A DNA stretch of 64,000 nucleotides from Actinacidiphila rubida (GTDB lineage Bacteria > Actinomycetota > Actinomycetes > Streptomycetales > Streptomycetaceae). The position numbers and the translations under genes are program-made. Shown one piece after another: positions 1-8,876 of this stretch. The notes beneath the pieces are model-generated. The model was not told the DNA's origin, searched no databases, and was given only the letters and a program-made list of their open reading frames with translations. Position 1 is the first letter of the stretch, and each line of letters begins with the position of its first letter. Location of the stretch: positions 310,001-374,000 of the forward strand of contig NZ_FODD01000002.1 of assembly GCF_900110255.1 (NCBI RefSeq), written 5' to 3'.

Positions 1-1
1 G

Positions 2-598
2 GCGAAGCAGGTCGCCGCGGTGCTGCGGACGACGAAGGCGTTCCTGGTCGCGACCAACCTCGATCCGGAGGAACTCCGGGGCGGCTACCCGACCGCGGCG
101 CTGCGCCTGACCGATCCGGTCAACGGCGTGCGCGCCATGATGACGGCGGATCTGCGCTCGCCGAGCGCGAAGGCCGACCCGACCGTGTGGTTCACGCGCT
201 ACAACCCCGCGCACTTCCGGCTCGTGGGCAGCGTGGTCAAGGTCCGCGGGCGGATGACCTTCGCCCGGGCCGACCACGGAGCCGTGCGGGTGCGCACCGA
301 CTACAGCTACGTGTATGCCTTCACCCAGGCCGGGGATCCCCACGGGACGGTGGCGCGGCTCATCGTGCGGCGCGAACTCGACACCCAGTGGTACCCGCAC
401 TCGGATCCGGGGAAGGTGCAGATCGTCGCGCAGGGCGCGGAGTTCGGCGGCTCCGGCTGCGGCTTCGTCGACGGCTACCTGCACCCCTACTTCGGGGGCA
501 CCCCCGGCGCGGCCCCGACCGGTCCCGCCACCGACCCCTACGACCGCACCAAGTCCCTCGCGAAGGCGGGGAGCTGCGGAACCGTCAGCCGCACCTGA
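2..598 (+). CDS. Hypothetical protein, 5' end cut off by the window
   Basis: The reading frame is open from the first complete codon at position 2. The internal GTG at 20 has no ribosome binding site before it, so the true start almost certainly lies upstream of the window. About 198 residues are visible. They include a 'VWFTRYNPAHFRLVG' stretch followed by alternating hydrophobic/polar segments that look like beta strands, and a Gly/Pro-rich tail with two cysteines. No signal peptide or membrane segment is visible in this part, though one could lie in the missing N-terminus. I do not recognise the family. It converges on the P-type ATPase gene. Codon use and coding phase look normal for the region, so it is likely a real gene. 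Confidence 0.7.
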   Translation, partial: AKQVAAVLRTTKAFLVATNLDPEELRGGYPTAALRLTDPVNGVRAMMTADLRSPSAKADPTVWFTRYNPAHFRLVGSVVKVRGRMTFARADHGAVRVRTDYSYVYAFTQAGDPHGTVARLIVRRELDTQWYPHSDPGKVQIVAQGAEFGGSGCGFVDGYLHPYFGGTPGAAPTGPATDPYDRTKSLAKAGSCGTVSRT

Positions 599-612
599 GC
601 CGGCTCAGGGCG

Positions 613-631
613 TTCCGCCGCTCCCGCGGAA
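613..631. terminator. Weak hairpin between convergent genes
   Basis: Inverted repeat TTCCGC/GCGGAA separated by 7 bases, lying between the stop codons of two convergent genes. It has no T tract. It could act as a weak bidirectional terminator, but 6-bp stems are common in DNA this GC-rich. Confidence 0.25.
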
Positions 632-704
632 GCCTCGCTGATCCCCGGGCGTCACGAGGGTGACGGGCTGGTGCACGCGGAAGGCGCCCGCCGGCGGTGG
701 CCGC

Positions 705-3700
705 TCAGCCTTCCGGCGGTGGCGCGAGACGTGCGAGGACGCGCGGGGCGAGGGCGGCGGCGACCGTGGCCGTGGTGGAGCAGGTCGCCACGGTCGTCCA
801 GGCCACGGGGCCGAGCGGGGTGCAGCCGAAGAACTGGCTGACGCCGGGGGTCTGGATGACGGTGACCAGCGCGGCCGTCGAGATCGCGGCGGTGGTCACG
901 ACCAGCGGGCTGTGCCAGTCGGTGATGAGGGTCTGGCCGAGCTGGGTGCCGACGAGAGCGGCCAGTCCCATGGTGCCGGCCCGGGTGGCGCGACCGGTCA
1001 TGCGCCCCGTCTGCCAGGCGCAGGCGGCGCCGAGCGTGGTGGCGGCGCCGCGTACGGCCAGGACCCGGGCGAGCTCGGGCCCGAGCAGGGCGGGGACGGG
1101 GCCGCCGGCGAGCGGGTCCTCGCCGGTGTCGGGGGTGCGGGCGGGCGCGAGGGCGACGGCCAGCGCGGGCAGCATGTCGGTGAACATGTTGACCAGCAGC
1201 AACTGGCGGGTGCCCAGCGGCGCGCGCCCGGACAGGGCGGTGCCCAGCACGGTGAACGCCACCTCGCCCGCGTTGCCGCCGACGAGGATGCCGACCGCGT
1301 CGCGGACGCTGTGCCACAGGGTGCGGCCTTCGAGGAGGGCGTCGAGGAGGCGGGCCGGGTCGGGATCGGTCAGGACGAGGTCGGCGGCGGCCCGCGCGGA
1401 GGTGGAGCCGTGGGCGGTCAGGCCGATGCCGACGTCGGCCAGCCGGATCGCGGCCGCGTCGTTGACGCCGTCACCGGCCATCGCCACGACGTGCCCGGCA
1501 CGCTGGAGGTCCTGGACGATGCGGACCTTGTGCTCCGGGGACACCCGCGCGAAGACGGCGGTCCGGGAGACCTTCTCGATGCGGTCGCGGTCGGCGAGGG
1601 CGTCGAGTCCGGGGCCGGTCAGCACGGTGTCGGCCTGCGGGATGCCCAGATCCCGGGCGACGGACGCGGCCGTGGCGGGGTGGTCGCCCGTGATCATGGC
1701 GACCCGCACCCCTGCGTCGGCGAGCCGTTTGACGGTCTCCGCGGCGCTGGGCCGCGGGGTGTCGGCGATGGCGAGGAAACCGACGAGCGTGAGGTCGTGG
1801 GCCAGCGCGGAGAGGTCGTCGTCCGGGGCCGGAGGCCGGTCGGGGAAGCCCTCGGCGACGGCCAGGACGCGCAGCCCGTCGTCGGCGAGGCGCCGCACCA
1901 AAGCCTCGGCGGTGCGGCGGCGCGCCGGTCCGAACGGCACCCGGGCCGCCCGGCCGCCGTCCTGCTCCGACGGCCCGCCGGGGCCGGTGGCGGTGGCGGT
2001 GGCGGTGGCCGAGGTGCAGCGGGCCAGCACCGTCTCCGGGGCGCCCTTGACCGCGAGCCGGACTCGTCCGGCGTCGGTGCCCGCCGAGGCCGAGTAGCCG
2101 CGGCTGGCCTCGAACGGAAGCTCCGCGGACAGTCCCCAGCCCCGGTCGGGCGGGCAGTGCGCGGCGGCGGCGTCGAGGACGGCCCGGTCGGTGGCGTGGG
2201 CGACGACGCGGTCACCGGCGGGGGGCGGGCAGGCCCGGGCGGCGGTGCGCAGCAGGCGCCGGCCGGCCACGCCGTCCAGGTCGAGGTCGCAGTCGAGGCC
2301 GGCCAGACGGGTCACCGCGAGCTGCCCGAGCGTGAGCGTCCCGGTCTTGTCGAAGCAGACGACGTCGACGCGGCCGAGCGCTTCCAGGACGCGGGGCGCG
2401 CGGGTCAGGACGCCCTTCTGGGACAGGCGCCGGGCCGCCGCGGACTGCGCGACGGTGGCGACCAGCGGCAGTCCTTCGGGCACGGCGGCGACCGCGACGG
2501 CCACGCCGGAGGCGAGTGCCTGGCGTACCGGCACACCGCGCAGCATCCCCAGCAGGGTGACGGCGGCGCCGCCGATGCCGACGGCGGGCAGGGCGGTCCT
2601 GGTCAGCTCGGCGAGGTGGCCCTCGATGCCCGTCGGGACGGTCGCGGCGCCCGCCATGTCGGCGGCGCGCCCGGCCTCGCTCTGCGCGCCGGTGGCGGTG
2701 ACGACGGCGTAGCCGGTCCCGGCCAGGACCGTGCAGCCCTGGTAGACCATGCACGACCGCTCCGCGAGATCGGCGCCCGGCGTGGCCGCCGGGTCCTTGA
2801 CGACCGGCGCGGCCTCACCGGTCAGGCTCGCCTCGTCCAGTTCGAGGCGGTCGCAGACCAGCAGCCGCGCGTCGGCCGGCACGACGTCGGCCGGGCCCAG
2901 CGCGACGATGTCGCCGACCTGGAGGTCCTCGACCGGGACCGTGTCCTCGGGGGCGCCGGCGAGACCCGCGAAGAAGGCGTCCCGGTCGGCGGCGGACCCG
3001 TGGTCCGGGGGCGTCCAGGCGATCCGCCGGGCGGTCGTCCGCTGGGTCAGCAGCAGGGCGCGCAGGGCGCGTTCGGCCCTGGCCCGCTGCGCGCCGCTGA
3101 TCACGGCGTTCCCGGCCATGACGCCGCCGACGAGGGCGGAGTCGATGGTGGACCCCACGGCGGCGGACGCGGCCGCGCCCAGCGCGAGCACGGGCGTCAG
3201 CGGGTCGCGCAGCTCTTCGCGGACCGCCGTCACCAGCTGGCCCGCGCCGCGGGCCGCCGAGCGCATCCCCGTCGCCCCGGCCACCGCGAGCACGGCTCCG
3301 CGGGCGGCGGCGGCCGCGCCCCTGCGCGGTGCCGGCCCTCCCGCCGCGGACCGGGTGCGGACGCCCCGCGCGTGCAGGACGCCGAGGGTCTCGCGCGCCC
3401 CGAGGGCGTGCCAGGTGCCCCGGACGCGGCGGGGCGGAAGGGGGCGGCGGGCCAGCCGGCGGGCCGCGCGCAGGGCGCCGAGCTGGGCGAGGAACGCGGC
3501 ACCGTAGACCGGGGACGTCGTCAGCCCCAGCATGCTGCGGCGGCGTCCCGCGGCGGCGATCAGCGCGCCGAGGGCGGAGCCGCCCATGGACAGGTGCGCG
3601 GACCGGCCGCTGACCTGGCGGGCCTCGTCGAGGGCGACGAGGACGCGCCAGACCTGCTCGAGGCCGGGGCCGCAGATCAGGTCGGCGGACCAGCAGGGGT

Positions 3701-5408
3701 GACTCGGCACACCGGGTCCGGGCAGGACGCCCACACCGACGTCCGCGGCCGCCAGGGCCCGGTCGTCGCCACCGCTGACCACCAGGACCACCTCGCCGTC
3801 CCGCTGCAGCCGGCGGACCTCCGCGGCCGCCGTCGCGCCGGCCGCCAGGACGCGGTCGGCCCAGGGCAGCAGTTCACCGGCGCCGGCGTGCTCCGTCAGC
3901 AGCAGGCTGCGGCCGCCGGTGCGGGCGGCGCCGACGAGGGCGTCGGCGAGGGGATCGAGGTCGCAGCCCGCGAGGACCCGGCCGTGGTGACGGCCGTCGG
4001 CGTCGCAGAGGTCCAGCGGCATCCCCGCGGGGTCCTGGGGCCTACGGCCGGCGGTGCCGCGAGCGCGCCGCAGCTGCCAGCCGCCCGCCGTCCAGGGGCC
4101 CTTGCCGGAGAGCTCCGCCACCGACCGCCCGGCGAGGACGTTGTGGGCCGCGCTCCACACCTGCGCCTCGTCCAGGCCGCCGTCGGCGGACGTCACCGCC
4201 AGCAGCCGGGGGCGGGGGGCGCACAGCACGGCCGAGTCGATGACGACGGTCGTCACCCGGTCCAGCACCCGCAGGGTCTCGGCGTCCATCGGCACCGTGC
4301 CGCCGCCGGCCAGGTCGCGGCCGAGCAGCGCGCTGAACGCCTCGCGGCCCATGCCCGCGGCCTTGGGCACCGTCGCGAGGATCGCCCGGGCGGCGGATTC
4401 GACGCTGCCGGTGCAGGCGAGCACCCCGCCCGCGCCCAGCAGGGCGGCCAGTGACGTCCGGTCCGCGGCCTTCTCCGCCGGGCCCGCCGGCAGCGGCACG
4501 GGCCGGGGCCCGCGTGCGGCGATCCGTGGCGGGAGTCCGGTGCCCGCGCACACCAGCTCGTGCTCCCGCCGTTCCCAGACCCCTTGACGGGCCCGGATCT
4601 CGGCGAGCTGCCAGATCCGCTGCACGGTGTCCAGCGCCACGGGTGCCACACCGTCGGTCAGCGCGTGGACGGCGGCGCTGGACACGGCGAGCACCACCGC
4701 TGCGTGCGGCTTGCCGAGCCGGTTCTCGACCAGGCGCCGCAACCGCGGGTGGGACTCCGTCATCACCACCGGGAGCCGCAGCACGGCGGGGAACGCGGGC
4801 AGCGGCGTGACCTTCCGGGCCGCCGCCACGCCCAGGGCCAGGCAGTCGGCGACCAGGGCCGCCTTGGCCAGTGCGGCCGGCGCGCCGTCGAACGGGGGCG
4901 TGGGGCCGAGGCCGCTGAACGGCTGGTCGCCCGTGCCGTGCGCCTCCTCCAGGTCTGCCACCACGCCGAGCACCTCGTCGAGGCCCGTCCCGTCGTCTCC
5001 GAGCTCGACGACCACCTGCCCGAGGACGGCGTTGACCTCCGCCCAGTGCACTCCCTCGATCGCGCGCACGGCCGCGGTGAGGTCCCGGCCGAGCCGTTCG
5101 TGGCGCTCGCCCCGCCCGGTCAGTCCCCGGACCTCGATGTGGGCACGGTCCGCACGCCGCCACACGCGCCGCCGGCCCCGCCGCTCCCCCGCGTCCGCCA
5201 GGACCGCGGCGGCTTCGGCGAGGTCGCCGGGGACGCCGCGCAGCGCCCGCTGCGCGGCGTCCCCGACCTGCTGGGCCTTCGCGGCGGCGTCGCGGACGGC
5301 CCCGCCCAGCGCTCCGACCGGCGCGGCCACCAGGCCGGCCACGGAGGGCACGAGTCCGCTCAACGACACCAAGGCAACTCCCGCAGTACCCGGGCCCACG
5401 GCCACCAC
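705..5408 (-). CDS. ctpI: CtpI-like giant P-type cation-transporting ATPase
   Basis: Protein of 1567 residues, close to the size of mycobacterial CtpI and about twice that of ordinary P-type ATPases. The catalytic half has all core motifs: the actuator loop 'LTGEA', the phosphorylation motif CFDKTGTLT with the acceptor at about Asp1020, and the hinge motif MAGDGVNDAAA. The first 700 or so residues form an Ala/Val-rich extension, including HMA-like and hydrophobic segments, as in the CtpI family. The start is a GTG; the N-terminal residues are hydrophobic. The transported ion cannot be read from sequence: CtpI proteins are poorly characterised, and the protein lacks the CPC motif of the heavy-metal PIB class. 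It is divergent from the basic membrane protein that begins near 5.5 kb, a neighbour I believe is common for this gene in streptomycetes. A hexanucleotide run (GGTGGC) around 1985-2008 gives a short Thr-Ala repeat in the nucleotide-binding part. Confidence 0.9.
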   Translation of the reverse strand: MVAVGPGTAGVALVSLSGLVPSVAGLVAAPVGALGGAVRDAAAKAQQVGDAAQRALRGVPGDLAEAAAVLADAGERRGRRRVWRRADRAHIEVRGLTGRGERHERLGRDLTAAVRAIEGVHWAEVNAVLGQVVVELGDDGTGLDEVLGVVADLEEAHGTGDQPFSGLGPTPPFDGAPAALAKAALVADCLALGVAAARKVTPLPAFPAVLRLPVVMTESHPRLRRLVENRLGKPHAAVVLAVSSAAVHALTDGVAPVALDTVQRIWQLAEIRARQGVWERREHELVCAGTGLPPRIAARGPRPVPLPAGPAEKAADRTSLAALLGAGGVLACTGSVESAARAILATVPKAAGMGREAFSALLGRDLAGGGTVPMDAETLRVLDRVTTVVIDSAVLCAPRPRLLAVTSADGGLDEAQVWSAAHNVLAGRSVAELSGKGPWTAGGWQLRRARGTAGRRPQDPAGMPLDLCDADGRHHGRVLAGCDLDPLADALVGAARTGGRSLLLTEHAGAGELLPWADRVLAAGATAAAEVRRLQRDGEVVLVVSGGDDRALAAADVGVGVLPGPGVPSHPCWSADLICGPGLEQVWRVLVALDEARQVSGRSAHLSMGGSALGALIAAAGRRRSMLGLTTSPVYGAAFLAQLGALRAARRLARRPLPPRRVRGTWHALGARETLGVLHARGVRTRSAAGGPAPRRGAAAAARGAVLAVAGATGMRSAARGAGQLVTAVREELRDPLTPVLALGAAASAAVGSTIDSALVGGVMAGNAVISGAQRARAERALRALLLTQRTTARRIAWTPPDHGSAADRDAFFAGLAGAPEDTVPVEDLQVGDIVALGPADVVPADARLLVCDRLELDEASLTGEAAPVVKDPAATPGADLAERSCMVYQGCTVLAGTGYAVVTATGAQSEAGRAADMAGAATVPTGIEGHLAELTRTALPAVGIGGAAVTLLGMLRGVPVRQALASGVAVAVAAVPEGLPLVATVAQSAAARRLSQKGVLTRAPRVLEALGRVDVVCFDKTGTLTLGQLAVTRLAGLDCDLDLDGVAGRRLLRTAARACPPPAGDRVVAHATDRAVLDAAAAHCPPDRGWGLSAELPFEASRGYSASAGTDAGRVRLAVKGAPETVLARCTSATATATATGPGGPSEQDGGRAARVPFGPARRRTAEALVRRLADDGLRVLAVAEGFPDRPPAPDDDLSALAHDLTLVGFLAIADTPRPSAAETVKRLADAGVRVAMITGDHPATAASVARDLGIPQADTVLTGPGLDALADRDRIEKVSRTAVFARVSPEHKVRIVQDLQRAGHVVAMAGDGVNDAAAIRLADVGIGLTAHGSTSARAAADLVLTDPDPARLLDALLEGRTLWHSVRDAVGILVGGNAGEVAFTVLGTALSGRAPLGTRQLLLVNMFTDMLPALAVALAPARTPDTGEDPLAGGPVPALLGPELARVLAVRGAATTLGAACAWQTGRMTGRATRAGTMGLAALVGTQLGQTLITDWHSPLVVTTAAISTAALVTVIQTPGVSQFFGCTPLGPVAWTTVATCSTTATVAAALAPRVLARLAPPPEG

Positions 5409-5535
5409 GCGCGGGACGGGTCCGGTCGGGGTCTGGTCGCGGCGTGCGTTACGAAGAGAACATTAGGTGACGAAGCTAGATAATGAGGAGATAACACCCC
5501 AGAGGGGATCTACGGAGCCGGCAGAAGGGCACCCC

Positions 5536-6057
5536 ATGGCACCCGCAGCGCAGCGCAGCCGCCAGACGACCGCACGAGCCGCGAAGAGCACGGCCACGTC
5601 GCCCAAGGGCGGCGCGGCACGCGGCCGGGCTTCCGGCAGCACGGCTCCGCGGACGACAGGGAAGACGGGCACGAAACGCACGGCACGGACGGCCAAGCCG
5701 GCCAGGTCGGCGAAGTCGGCCAAGACTGCGAAGCCGGCAACGTCGGCCAAGGCGGCGAAGACGGCGAAGACGCAGGGCAAGGCCTCCGGCAGCGGGACGC
5801 ACGATCACGACCTGACCCTCACCATCCCGGTCGACAGCGCCGCCAGCGCTGTGGGCAAGGTCGTCTCCTTGCCGGTGGTCGCGGCCCAGCGCATCCTTCC
5901 CTCCGCGGGCGGGCTTCCGCTGTACGTCGGCCTGGGCGCCCTGGGCGTGGTGGGCGTGCTGGAGTGGCCGGTGGCAGCCGGCATCGGCGTGGGCTACGCG
6001 GTCCTGCGGCAGGGCGGGCCCCTCAACCCGCACCCCGGCGGGAACGGGGCCGAGTAG
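5536..6057 (+). CDS. Lys/Ala-rich basic protein with C-terminal hydrophobic domain
   Basis: Protein of 173 residues if it starts at the ATG at 5536, which has AGAAGGG 7 bases upstream. A GTG at 5467 in the same frame would add 23 residues but has a poorer ribosome binding site. The first 90 or so residues are a low-complexity histone-H1-like tail of Lys, Ala, Ser, Thr and Arg with tandem 'SAKTAKPATSAK'-type units. The second half has 'VSLPVVAAQRILPSAGGLP' followed by a hydrophobic segment of about 30 residues that is probably one or two membrane spans. This suggests a membrane-tethered, nucleic-acid- or polyanion-binding protein, but the role is unknown. It lies divergent to the ctpI-like gene with only about 60-130 bases between starts. 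That gap is noticeably AT-rich for this genome and probably holds both promoters. Confidence 0.75.
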   Translation: MAPAAQRSRQTTARAAKSTATSPKGGAARGRASGSTAPRTTGKTGTKRTARTAKPARSAKSAKTAKPATSAKAAKTAKTQGKASGSGTHDHDLTLTIPVDSAASAVGKVVSLPVVAAQRILPSAGGLPLYVGLGALGVVGVLEWPVAAGIGVGYAVLRQGGPLNPHPGGNGAE

Positions 6058-6116
6058 GGCGTCCGCGGGTCCCGGACGCGCGCCGGCCCAAGCCGCCGGG
6101 TCGCGTGCCCGCCGGC

Positions 6117-6878
6117 TCAGCCGGAGACGAGCTGCTGGCCGCCGTCGATGTCGTACGTCCCACCCGTGAGGACCCGGTTGCACATGATGTGCACGGCCAG
6201 GGCCGCGACGTCACCGGCCTCCACCACGCGCCGGATGGGCAGCTTCGCGCGCAACTCCTCACGTCTGGCCTCGAGTTGGTCGCCCAGGAGTGAGGCCGAC
6301 AGCGGGGTGTCGACGAATCCGGCGGCGATGAGGTTCACCCGGACCGGTGCCATCTCCAGCGCCAGGTTCGCGACAAGGGGCGGCAGCGCCGCGGTCATCG
6401 CGGTCATGACGGAGAGCCCGACACCGGGATGCCGGCCGCCGGTGCCGCCGACGTACAGCAGCGTGCCGCCGGCCCGGACCTTGTCGCGGCCGGCGAGAGC
6501 GATGCCGAACGTCAGGGCCATGCGCTCGTCGAAGGCCTGCCGGGCGGCCGCCAGATCCATGCCGTCCAGCGGCATGTAGAAGGGGCTCCCGGCGGTGCTC
6601 ATGACGTGGTCGACGGGACCGGGCAGGTCCTGGAAGAACTGCTGGAGGCGTTCGACGTCGGTGGCGTCGAACGCCGCGGTGCCGGCGGCGCCCAGTTCGG
6701 CCGCCGCCTCCCGCAGCCGTTCGGGGTTGCGTCCCGCCAGGATCACCGCCGCCCCGCGCTCACGGGCCTGGCGCGCCGTCTCCCGGCCGATTCCCGCGCT
6801 GCCGCCGATCACCACGACCGTCTGGCCGGTCATGTCGGACGAGTAAGCGGCGCTGTGGTCGCTCGCCGAAGCATTCAT
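6117..6878 (-). CDS. SDR-family protein lacking the YxxxK catalytic pair
   Basis: Protein of 253 residues. The start chosen is the ATG at 6878, preceded by AGAAGG 4 bases upstream; the longer open frame to 7010 has no ribosome binding site and a composition unlike protein. A Rossmann fold is clear: the cofactor motif is 'IGGSAGIG' near the N-terminus, then 'LAGRNPERL' (the Arg after strand 2 suggests NADP preference), and 'AAGFVDTPL' near the C-terminus, which is typical of SDRs. Where the active-site Tyr-x-x-x-Lys should be, the sequence reads 'SVMTAMTAALPPL', with neither Tyr nor Lys. It may be a divergent SDR of the type found in reductases with relocated residues, or a non-catalytic one. 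It lies downstream of, and in the same direction as, the pyruvate oxidase-like gene. Confidence 0.85.
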   Translation of the reverse strand: MNASASDHSAAYSSDMTGQTVVVIGGSAGIGRETARQARERGAAVILAGRNPERLREAAAELGAAGTAAFDATDVERLQQFFQDLPGPVDHVMSTAGSPFYMPLDGMDLAAARQAFDERMALTFGIALAGRDKVRAGGTLLYVGGTGGRHPGVGLSVMTAMTAALPPLVANLALEMAPVRVNLIAAGFVDTPLSASLLGDQLEARREELRAKLPIRRVVEAGDVAALAVHIMCNRVLTGGTYDIDGGQQLVSG

Positions 6879-7061
6879 CGCCTTCTGCCGCCTCCGGGCC
6901 CTTGCCGTCACGTCTGCCGCGGCCAGTGTCACCGCGCGGCCGGCGTTCCCCGCTCCGCCACACGCGGGCGGGTCCGCGGTGTCGCCCGGGCGGCCGGTCG
7001 TCCCGGGCACACGGGCTCGGAGTTTCGCAGTTCCAGGCGGGCGCCCCGGCCGGTCCGCCGC

Positions 7062-8864
7062 TCAGTCCCGTGCGGAGGTCTCGCCGTGGCTGCGGATGAT
7101 CTCCTTGAACTTGGCGACGGCGAAGCCCCAGCCCTGTTCGACCGTGGGTTTGGCCGGGACGGCGATCTCGTCGGGGTTGGTGAGGACGTCCAGCAGCACG
7201 GGCCCGGGAGTGGCCAGCGCCGTACGGACGGCGTCGTCCAGGTCCGCGGGATCGGTGACGCGCACGCCGGTCAGGCCCATGGCCGTGGCCACCGCCGCGA
7301 AGTCCGGGTTGTCCAGGACGGTGCCGAACTCGGGGAGCCCCGACTGCTCCTGCTCGAGCTTCACCATGCCCAGCCTGCGGTTGTCGAAGACGACCAGGGT
7401 CGTCGGCAGGTCGTAGGTCCTGAGCGTCATCAGGTCGCCGAGCAGCATGCTCAGCCCGCCGTCGCCGCAGAACGCGACCACCTGCCGGTCCCGGTCCAGG
7501 AACTGCGCGCCGAGGGCGTGCGGCATGGCGTTGGCCATCGAGCCGAGGTTGTAGGAGCCCAGCAGGCGCCGGCGGCCGCGCATCTCCACGAAGCGCGACA
7601 GCCAGACCGTCGCCATCCCCGTGTCGGAGGTGAACACCGCGTCGTCGGCGGCGTGCCGGTCGATCGCGGCGGCGAGCGACTCGGGCCGGATGCCGTGCTC
7701 GCGGTTGTCCAGTGCCGAACGCACCCGGCCGGCCAGACCCTCGTCATGGGCGGGCGCGGCCAGTCTCGCCTGGCCCTCGCGCCAGGAGGCGAAGCGCTTC
7801 ACGGCCTTCTCCAGGTGGCCGCGGTCGCGCTCGGCCGGCGGGGGTGACGCGGACCCTTCGGCCGGCGGTGGTGACGCGGACAGTTCGGCCAGCAGGTCCC
7901 TGACAGTGCAGCCGACATCCCCGACCAGGCCGATCGTGACCGGGACACGGCGTCCGATGTGCGCCGGCTCGGTGTCGACCTGGATCACGGTGCGGCCTTC
8001 CGGATACCAGTCGCGGTACGGGAAGTCGGTGCCGAGCAGCAGCAGCGTGTCGGCGTCGTCGAGGGCCGAGGCCGCCGCCGGATTGCCGATCAGACCGGTC
8101 TGCCCCACCTGGAACGGGTTGTCGCCCTCGTAGCCCTCCTTGGCCTTGAGCGTCAGCACCATGGGCGCCGCGAGCCGGTCGGCGAGTGCCAGGACCGGCT
8201 CCCGGACGTCCCGGGCGCCGCGTCCGACGAGCAGGGTGACGCGCTCGGCCTGCCCCAGCAGCGCCGCGGCGGACTGGACCGCACCCTGCTCCGGCCGCGT
8301 CACGGGCGAGGTCAGCGAGAAGCGGGCGGGGCGGTCGGCGGGCAGTTCCTGGTCGCCGATGTCGCCGGGGACGGACAGGACCGCGACGCCCCTGCGCCCC
8401 AGTGCGTTGCGGACCGCGGTCTCCAGCAGCAGCGGCAGCTGTTCGGGCGAGGTGACGGTCGCCCGGAAGACCGCCACGTCGCTGAACAGGGCGTCGTTGT
8501 CGACTTCCTGGAAGTAGTCGCTGCCCAGTTCGGCCAGCGGGACCTGGCCGGCGATGGCCAGCACCGGCGTGCGGCTCTTGGCCGCGTCGTAGAGGCCGTT
8601 GAGCAGGTGGACGGAGCCCGGGCCGACCGTGCCCATGCACACCGCGAGTTGCCCCGTCAGCTGCGACTGGGCGCTCGCGGCGAACGCCGCCACCTCCTCG
8701 TGACGGCAGCCGACCCACTCCACCCCCTCGGTGGTCCGGATCGCGTCGGTCAGCGGGTTGAGAGCGTCTCCGACGACGCCGAAGACCTGGCGCACCCCCA
8801 GTTCGGCGAGGGCGTCCACGATCACGCGGGCAACGGTTCGGGCGGTTCGGGCGGTTCGGGCCAT
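7062..8864 (-). CDS. poxB: ThDP-dependent pyruvate oxidase/dehydrogenase (PoxB-like)
   Basis: Protein of 600 residues, the usual size of PoxB/acetolactate-synthase-like enzymes. The order is Pyr domain with the activating glutamate in 'CRHEEVAAF' (Glu56/57), a central FAD/nucleotide-type domain, and a PP domain with the ThDP motif 'GDGGLSMLLGDL' ending at 'VVFDNRRLGM'. PoxB-type enzymes oxidatively decarboxylate pyruvate to acetate and CO2 at the membrane, passing electrons to quinone. Close relatives can instead be sulfoacetaldehyde or oxalate enzymes, so the substrate is inferred. The reading 'KLEQEQSGLPEFG' after the ThDP motif matches the PoxB group. A duplicated 'SASPPPAE' linker sits between the middle and PP domains. 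The gene starts 12 bases after the stop-strand end of the upstream glutamate-synthase-like gene and is likely co-transcribed with it. Confidence 0.85.
   Translation of the reverse strand: MARTARTARTVARVIVDALAELGVRQVFGVVGDALNPLTDAIRTTEGVEWVGCRHEEVAAFAASAQSQLTGQLAVCMGTVGPGSVHLLNGLYDAAKSRTPVLAIAGQVPLAELGSDYFQEVDNDALFSDVAVFRATVTSPEQLPLLLETAVRNALGRRGVAVLSVPGDIGDQELPADRPARFSLTSPVTRPEQGAVQSAAALLGQAERVTLLVGRGARDVREPVLALADRLAAPMVLTLKAKEGYEGDNPFQVGQTGLIGNPAAASALDDADTLLLLGTDFPYRDWYPEGRTVIQVDTEPAHIGRRVPVTIGLVGDVGCTVRDLLAELSASPPPAEGSASPPPAERDRGHLEKAVKRFASWREGQARLAAPAHDEGLAGRVRSALDNREHGIRPESLAAAIDRHAADDAVFTSDTGMATVWLSRFVEMRGRRRLLGSYNLGSMANAMPHALGAQFLDRDRQVVAFCGDGGLSMLLGDLMTLRTYDLPTTLVVFDNRRLGMVKLEQEQSGLPEFGTVLDNPDFAAVATAMGLTGVRVTDPADLDDAVRTALATPGPVLLDVLTNPDEIAVPAKPTVEQGWGFAVAKFKEIIRSHGETSARD
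8835..8861. repeat. 9-bp tandem repeat x3 at the 5' end of the poxB-like gene
   Basis: Three perfect copies of GGTTCGGGC directly after the start codon of the minus-strand gene. They encode codons 2-10 as three Ala-Arg-Thr units. Copy-number slippage would stay in frame and only change the length of the N-terminus. Confidence 0.9.
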
Positions 8865-8876
8865 GGTGTCTCCAGT

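Noticed and set aside
660..4454. Very long plus-strand open frame opposite the P-type ATPase
   Set aside because: It is a high-GC antisense shadow: Gly/Arg/Asp-rich, no domain, no start signal, while the minus strand has clear ATPase motifs. The same applies to the long frames at 7959-10889, 17466-21500 and 45109-47364 (+).
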